Part shown: piece after piece, positions 4,826 to 8,727 of the stretch
Layout: each line of letters starts with the position of its first letter
How positions within the stretch are numbered: the stretch's first letter is position 1
Origin: CAZMNY01 sp964567745
GTDB taxonomy: Bacteria > Planctomycetota > Planctomycetia > Pirellulales > Pirellulaceae
Assembly: GCA_964567745.1 (NCBI GenBank)
Contig: CAZMNY010000078.1
Location: forward strand, 1 to 8,727
DNA: 8,727 nt
Reading direction: 5' to 3'
The notes under the pieces: generated by a model
Database searches by the model: none
Told to the model about the DNA's origin: nothing
Seen by the model: the letters and a program-made list of their open reading frames with translations, nothing else
Program-made: the position numbers and the translations under genes

Positions 4826-7624
4826 CTATTGCATTCTCGCGCGATTCAATTGTTGAAATAAAGCGTCAAACCGCTCATTGTCGGGCTCCATCCGCAAGCA
4901 AATCCGTGCATTCTTCCAGGCCTCCTGCAAACGTCCGCTCTTGTGCTGCAAGACAGCAAGTTCGTAACGCCAAGCGGTCATGTCAGGGCGTTCTTTTAGT
5001 GCGTTTCTGAACGACTCAATTGCCTCACGATCCCGCTCCATCGCAGCGTGGATCGAGCCGTTTATTTGGTGCCTTCTAGCCGAATCAATCGAGGCGGTCT
5101 TGAGTAGTTGCTGAGCGCGACTCAACATTGCCTGCTTTAGACGCCTGTGCCGTCCAGCGTAATCGCTATTGGAACTTTCGACCATCAATTTAATCGAATC
5201 TGCCGCGATTATTTCGACGGCCACCGCTGGTTTCGCGTACAAAACGGAAATTTGAAGTGATTCGATGAAGTAGGAGGGGTGAAGGCTCACGGCGCGCTGC
5301 AAGGTTTGCAGGCCGTCCTTTACATGGCCAGCCTGAAGCTGCGCCATTGCGCACTCCTTGAGCAACGGCAAGTTGGATCCAGCGAGATACTCAGCGGATC
5401 TCAACCAAACAGCCGAGTTTGACCAAGCGTTGGTCGACGCCGTTGCGGTCAACGCTGGCGCCAATTCGGCTAGTGTCATGCGCGGGCGAGGCATTGCGGC
5501 GCAGGAATGCATTGACTGTAGTAGTGATCGCGCGGCGTTGCCGAGGTTAGTTTGCACCGACTCGCTCCGTCGTAGATTCTCTAATTCGATCGTGCGGCCC
5601 TGAGTTTGGTATCGAAACACCCTCTGCTGCAGGACCAACGGCGCTGTGAGCGACCAGGTTTGGCTGCGGCTTGTGCCCTCTGGGGCGAGCGGCTGGAGCG
5701 ATTCGAGCGCCTGTAGCCGATATCGGTGAATCCAGAGGCCGGCCAGGACTTGGTGGGCCTCCGCGTGGTAAGGTGCGCCCGCCAAGGCAGTCGTGAGTTG
5801 CTCGATCTGCTCGGTCACCAATCGTAGCGCCGCCTTCGACTGGGCCGCGTTCTGTGGCGGCGCGTTTTGGAGTGGCGCGTCGCTCCGTCCTACCCGGCTG
5901 ACGGCGTCTTCTACTAACGATTTGGCCCGCAAGTGGCTGACGCCAAAAATCAGGCCGATCGACAGGGCGGCTGTAAGCCCCGCCTGCAAGTCAGCCCGAT
6001 GCGCGATTCTTGCCCAGAATCTTTGCAGGGCGCGCCGATACGACCGAGTTCCGTTTCGGATTCGGCTACTGGAACGACTCCTACCAGTCGCAGCGGCGCC
6101 GGCAACCGTTCCGCATAGGAGCGCGAACAGAGCCGTGTTGGCGGGCAAGTACAGACCGAAATCAAAAAACGCGTGGACGGATTGGCTTAGCAGGGCGTAA
6201 ACCCCAACCACGCCCACGATTCGGCGGTCGCCTGAGCCATCTGACAGCAGTCTGCAGCAGGCGAGGAACATCGACCCGAGAACCGCCAACATCAACGCAA
6301 GGCCGATGAGTCCGCCCTCGCAAAGCGCCTCGATATACTGGTTTTCCGCGTGCAGGAACCAGACATCTTCCAACGAGTGAGAATAGGGACGGTAGGCGTA
6401 CCGATACGTGCCTAGACCGCTCCCTATGAGCCAATAGTCACGTGAAGCTCGCAAGCCGGCCGGCCAGTGATCCAGCCGCGCGTCTGTTGGGTTGGAAAAC
6501 TGGGATTCGAGTGACTTCCAGCGAGAGCTGACCGATTCACCCTGCTCAAGCCAACTGATCAGGACCAGCGACAACAGGGCGACGCCAACCAAGCCGGCGG
6601 CGGCGGCGGCAACGCGTTTTCTTGAGGCGAGGATGGCAACGACAGCGCCGAGCGAAACTGCCGTCGCGAGCCAAGCTCCCCTTGAAAACGTGCACAATAT
6701 GCCTGACAGGACGACGACCAAAATGAGGACGGCAACCATCCGGATTGCGTTGAGTTGCCCTATCTGCGTTGCCCACCAAGCCAATGAGCGGCGGAGCCAA
6801 CTCGATCTATCCGCCGAGCCGTCAGTTGCCCAACGGCGAGCTTGCTCGTCTCGGCTCCACTCGTCGCCTTTCGAAAACGCGTAGAGCCAAAATCCGATGG
6901 CTGCCGACATGCATAGATTTAGATAGCCTGCGGCGTTGTTGCCGTTGACGAAGGCAGCAAACGGCCGTCCGCCTTGTGTCAGCGGCACCTGCCCGTAGAT
7001 CTGGCCATTCCAGGCCAATTGTTGTGCAATTCCAAAAAACGCAAAGGCCGCTCCGTTGACCGAGACCGCGAGAAAGAGTGCCCGCCGCCACCTCGCTCGA
7101 GCAAGAATCTGGCTGCCTAGAAAGAACACGGCAACGGATGCCGTCAACAGCACGACATCATTCCGAGTCGAGTAGGGATAAAGGCTGATCTTCGCTTTGG
7201 TTGATGTCGCTCGCCCCATCTGGGTAATGAATCGCAGGCCGGTTTGGCGTTCCGCCTGTTTCTCACCGGTTACCAACGGGGCGGCCAATTGCAGGTCGTT
7301 ATTTGTGGAGCCCGACCAAAGTTCGTATGACCGCGGAGAAACCCAATGAGTGGCTTCCCCCAATGGCAAGACCTGCACAACGCCCAGCCCAATTGCGGCA
7401 AGAAGCAGGACCAAGCTCGCAGGAATTGAGTTGTTGGCATCAGCCAACAGGGTCAAGCGGACGAAGAGAAAGGCACAAATTGAGCCGACGAGAAGCAGTT
7501 GCACGGATGTATGGACACCTCCAAACATCCAGGGCAGGGCGCCAATCACCATGACAAGCGGGACGACAACAAGCCATTTTCGGAAAAACCGCATTTGAGT
7601 TTCGGGGTCCGGGGCGCTGTTCAT
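4826..7624 (-). CDS. O-antigen ligase/polymerase (Wzy_C-type) membrane protein with C-terminal TPR region
   Basis: The 932-residue protein has about a dozen hydrophobic segments between 17 and 563, followed by a hydrophilic tail. Wzy_C-type hallmarks are FVNGNNAAGYL at 225-235, FSRGAW at 313-318, RLDHWPAGLRASRDYWLIGSGLGTY at about 383-407 (Arg, His and GxG of the large periplasmic loop) and FLHAENQYIEALCEGG at 423-438, which holds the conserved H425 and N428. Such proteins join undecaprenyl-linked glycans, either to each other (polymerase) or to an acceptor (ligase); the family does not separate the two. The tail from about 600 carries TPR-like helices, clearest at 755-785 and 854-920 (AIESFRNALKERPDMTAWRY, then LQEAWKNARICLRMEPDN), probably for protein contacts. 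Family members often end near 450-600 residues, so this is a long fused form. The start is the ATG at 7624; an in-frame stop lies 51 nt upstream with no other start between. No adjacent Shine-Dalgarno site is visible. Confidence 0.9.
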   Translation of the reverse strand: MNSAPDPETQMRFFRKWLVVVPLVMVIGALPWMFGGVHTSVQLLLVGSICAFLFVRLTLLADANNSIPASLVLLLAAIGLGVVQVLPLGEATHWVSPRSYELWSGSTNNDLQLAAPLVTGEKQAERQTGLRFITQMGRATSTKAKISLYPYSTRNDVVLLTASVAVFFLGSQILARARWRRALFLAVSVNGAAFAFFGIAQQLAWNGQIYGQVPLTQGGRPFAAFVNGNNAAGYLNLCMSAAIGFWLYAFSKGDEWSRDEQARRWATDGSADRSSWLRRSLAWWATQIGQLNAIRMVAVLILVVVLSGILCTFSRGAWLATAVSLGAVVAILASRKRVAAAAAGLVGVALLSLVLISWLEQGESVSSRWKSLESQFSNPTDARLDHWPAGLRASRDYWLIGSGLGTYRYAYRPYSHSLEDVWFLHAENQYIEALCEGGLIGLALMLAVLGSMFLACCRLLSDGSGDRRIVGVVGVYALLSQSVHAFFDFGLYLPANTALFALLCGTVAGAAATGRSRSSSRIRNGTRSYRRALQRFWARIAHRADLQAGLTAALSIGLIFGVSHLRAKSLVEDAVSRVGRSDAPLQNAPPQNAAQSKAALRLVTEQIEQLTTALAGAPYHAEAHQVLAGLWIHRYRLQALESLQPLAPEGTSRSQTWSLTAPLVLQQRVFRYQTQGRTIELENLRRSESVQTNLGNAARSLLQSMHSCAAMPRPRMTLAELAPALTATASTNAWSNSAVWLRSAEYLAGSNLPLLKECAMAQLQAGHVKDGLQTLQRAVSLHPSYFIESLQISVLYAKPAVAVEIIAADSIKLMVESSNSDYAGRHRRLKQAMLSRAQQLLKTASIDSARRHQINGSIHAAMERDREAIESFRNALKERPDMTAWRYELAVLQHKSGRLQEAWKNARICLRMEPDNERFDALFQQLNRARMQ

Positions 7625-7946
7625 GAAATTACGTCTCGATGATCTGCCGCGAAAACGTCGACTCCCTTCCTCCTAAGCCTTCGTGGTTGACTTGTTCCTT
7701 GGTATCGAATTTGAACGCTTCGCACCGTCCCCCATCCTACGAGGAGTCGGTTTCTGTTTCGTACCCCGCCAAAATTCCGAGGAGATTCCTGGAAAAAGCA
7801 TAAAAGCCTTAATTGTCCGCGAAAAACATCTATTCTCCGCGCTATTTGGCGGATTCATGGCCGTAATCCGACTCCCTCATTATGGCAACAAATGGCACCG
7901 CCATCCAACCGCAAAGTGCATCTGGTTTTTCCGCCAAGGAGCTAAC
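7625..7946. promoter_or_regulatory. Divergent intergenic region between the EPS genes and the dockerin protein gene
   Basis: These 322 nt separate two genes that point away from each other, so both promoters should be here. I see no strong sigma-70 pair. A TTGACT at 7687-7692 on the plus strand has a poor -10 (TTTGAA) at 17-nt spacing. An AT-rich patch (CATAAAAGCCTTAATTG) lies near 7799-7815. A purine tract AGGAGGAAGGGAG (minus strand, 7662-7674) looks like a ribosome site but lies about 38 nt before the polymerase start, too far to serve it. No tRNA, repeat or small gene is evident. Confidence 0.45.
7936..7941 (+). promoter_or_regulatory. Strong Shine-Dalgarno site AAGGAG for the dockerin protein
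   Basis: AAGGAG is followed by 5 nt and then the ATG at 7947. It is the best ribosome site in the window and fixes this start. Confidence 0.8.
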
Positions 7947-8727
7947 ATGTCACCTCGCCGCCTCGTTTTTGAGTCCCTCACTCCCCGTATCGTACTCGCG
8001 GCCGATGGATTTGGCGAAGCATTTGAAGGTCCCAGCGAAGAGATCGCGTCGTGGCACAATTCTTCTCTGCCAACCGACGTCGACGGCAGCGGCAAAGTCA
8101 ATGTGATCGACGCCTTCCTGCTGATTGAAGACCTTGTTGGCGACACTCCGCGCGACGTGCGCGATCGCGATGAACTAAATCACCACCACCTTGACGTCAA
8201 CGGCGACGGTCGAGTCACGATCCCCGACGCGATTATCGTCCTCGCACACCTTCGAGCTGAGTACGAAGCTCTCTTGCGCGCCGCGCCGGAAGACGCGGCG
8301 ATCGTTGAAATCGCTGACGAAATTGAGACCCACAGCGATGCCGTCCGAGGATTTGAAGGCGACGCGGCAGCATCACTATCTGCATCAGAAGCCGCATCAC
8401 TGGCCCCATCGGACTCGTCTTCCGATTCGGTCTCGACTTCTCGCTCGAGCTCCGATTCAACTTCCGACTCTACTTCGATTTCCGATTCCGGTTGTGATGC
8501 GGCCTGTGACGCGGACTGTTATGCTGAGTCGGATGCGGCCAGTGATGCGACTTCCGATGCCGCCTCGGATGCTGCCAGTGACGCGGACAGTGATGCTGAG
8601 TCGGACGCCGCCAGTGATGCTGCCTCCGATGCCGCTAGTGACGCCGCCTCGGATGCTGCCAGTGACGCGGCTTCGGATGCTGCGAGCGACGCCGGCTCGG
8701 ATGCAGACAGTGACGCAGACTCCGACG
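7947..8727 (+). CDS. Secreted dockerin-type protein with Ser-Asp-Ala repeat region (partial, runs off the right end)
   Basis: A reading frame without a stop covers 260 codons to the window edge. Residues 4-20 (RRLVFESLTPRIVLAAD) match the planctomycete N-terminal LEPR-xLL(A) export-associated motif in degenerate form. A dockerin type I pair follows: first calcium loop D44, D46, S48, K50, D55 (DVDGSGKVNVID) and second loop D83, N85, D87, R89, D94 (DVNGDGRVTIPD), each followed by a hydrophobic helix. An acidic linker (about 104-142) leads to a Ser/Asp-rich stretch (143-182), then a Cys-spaced segment (C183, C187, C191), then a regular four-residue repeat SDAA from about 195 to the end. The C-terminal anchor or further domains lie outside the window. 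The likely role is a calcium-dependent surface or matrix protein, with the SD repeat acting as an extended acidic stalk as in Sdr-type adhesins; this is inference. It is transcribed away from the EPS genes, and a link to the matrix is plausible but unproven. Confidence 0.87.
   Translation, partial: MSPRRLVFESLTPRIVLAADGFGEAFEGPSEEIASWHNSSLPTDVDGSGKVNVIDAFLLIEDLVGDTPRDVRDRDELNHHHLDVNGDGRVTIPDAIIVLAHLRAEYEALLRAAPEDAAIVEIADEIETHSDAVRGFEGDAAASLSASEAASLAPSDSSSDSVSTSRSSSDSTSDSTSISDSGCDAACDADCYAESDAASDATSDAASDAASDADSDAESDAASDAASDAASDAASDAASDAASDAASDAGSDADSDADSD
8493..8727 (+). repeat. Coding tandem repeat, 12-nt unit (four residues, SDAA type)
   Basis: From 8493 to the edge the DNA repeats every 12 nt (Ser/Cys, Asp, Ala, Ala/Asp/Glu). 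Serine codons largely alternate between TCN and AGY, so the DNA unit is really 24 nt, for example TCGGATGCTGCC followed by AGTGACGCG. The repeat continues beyond the window. Such arrays often change length between strains. Confidence 0.85.

Noticed and set aside
4538..4861. Plus-strand 107-codon frame in the spacer before the kinase
   Set aside because: It has no motif or ribosome site and runs into the antisense of the polymerase end.
7662..7674. Minus-strand AGGAGGAAGGGAG as a ribosome site for the polymerase or an upstream peptide
   Set aside because: It is about 38 nt from the polymerase ATG, and no ATG, GTG or TTG follows at usable spacing.
7882..8106. Plus-strand 74-codon frame overlapping the dockerin gene start
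   Set aside because: It is out of frame with the dockerin reading, which has a strong ribosome site, the LEPR-like motif and two calcium loops.
8493..8727. Possible CRISPR-like array at the right end
   Set aside because: The short periodic units have no unique spacers and are fully explained as an in-frame coding repeat.

Overview
The window looks like accessory chromosome of a planctomycete, probably Pirellulales-like. The evidence is a secreted protein with an N-terminal LTPRIVLAAD motif (a variant of the planctomycete LEPR-xLL(A) signature) followed at once by a dockerin repeat pair, a NusG/UpxY-type fragment of the kind found in exopolysaccharide (EPS) loci, and start sites with weak Shine-Dalgarno sequences. 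This assignment is inferred from protein style; no database search was possible.

Layout. Positions 1-861 hold a compact mobile unit: a 152-residue Y1 (HUH) IS200-like/REP-associated transposase (198-656, +) between two 76-nt inverted arms (57-132 and 665-740) that differ at three positions. Each arm contains a 44-nt imperfect hairpin. A 34/35-bp tandem repeat lies outside the left arm and a 17-bp tandem array outside the right arm. The array stops at the stop codon of a minus-strand fragment (862-1089) that encodes only the C-terminal KOW part of a NusG-family antiterminator.

From 7624 down to 1242 the minus strand carries an EPS synthesis block in transcription order: a multi-spanning O-antigen ligase/polymerase (Wzy_C-type) protein with a TPR tail (4826-7624), a 417-nt spacer holding a 21-nt inverted repeat and a 12-bp palindrome, a fused Wzc-type tyrosine autokinase/chain-length regulator with an extreme Tyr/Gly tail (2084-4408), and a CpsB/YwqE-type PHP-domain phosphotyrosine phosphatase (1242-2018). 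The likely scheme is that the polymerase joins repeat units, the kinase sets chain length and export through cycles of tail phosphorylation, and the phosphatase resets the tail. The lost NusG homologue probably once promoted read-through of this or a neighbouring EPS operon.

A 322-nt divergent intergenic region (7625-7946) separates the EPS block from a plus-strand gene that starts at 7947 and runs off the right end. It encodes a secreted dockerin protein that passes into a Ser-Asp-Ala repeat and is probably a cell-surface or matrix component. The least ordinary items are the transposase unit with its repeat arrays, the NusG remnant, the inverted repeat before the kinase, and the repeat architecture of the dockerin protein. 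Nothing here proves a wholly new system.
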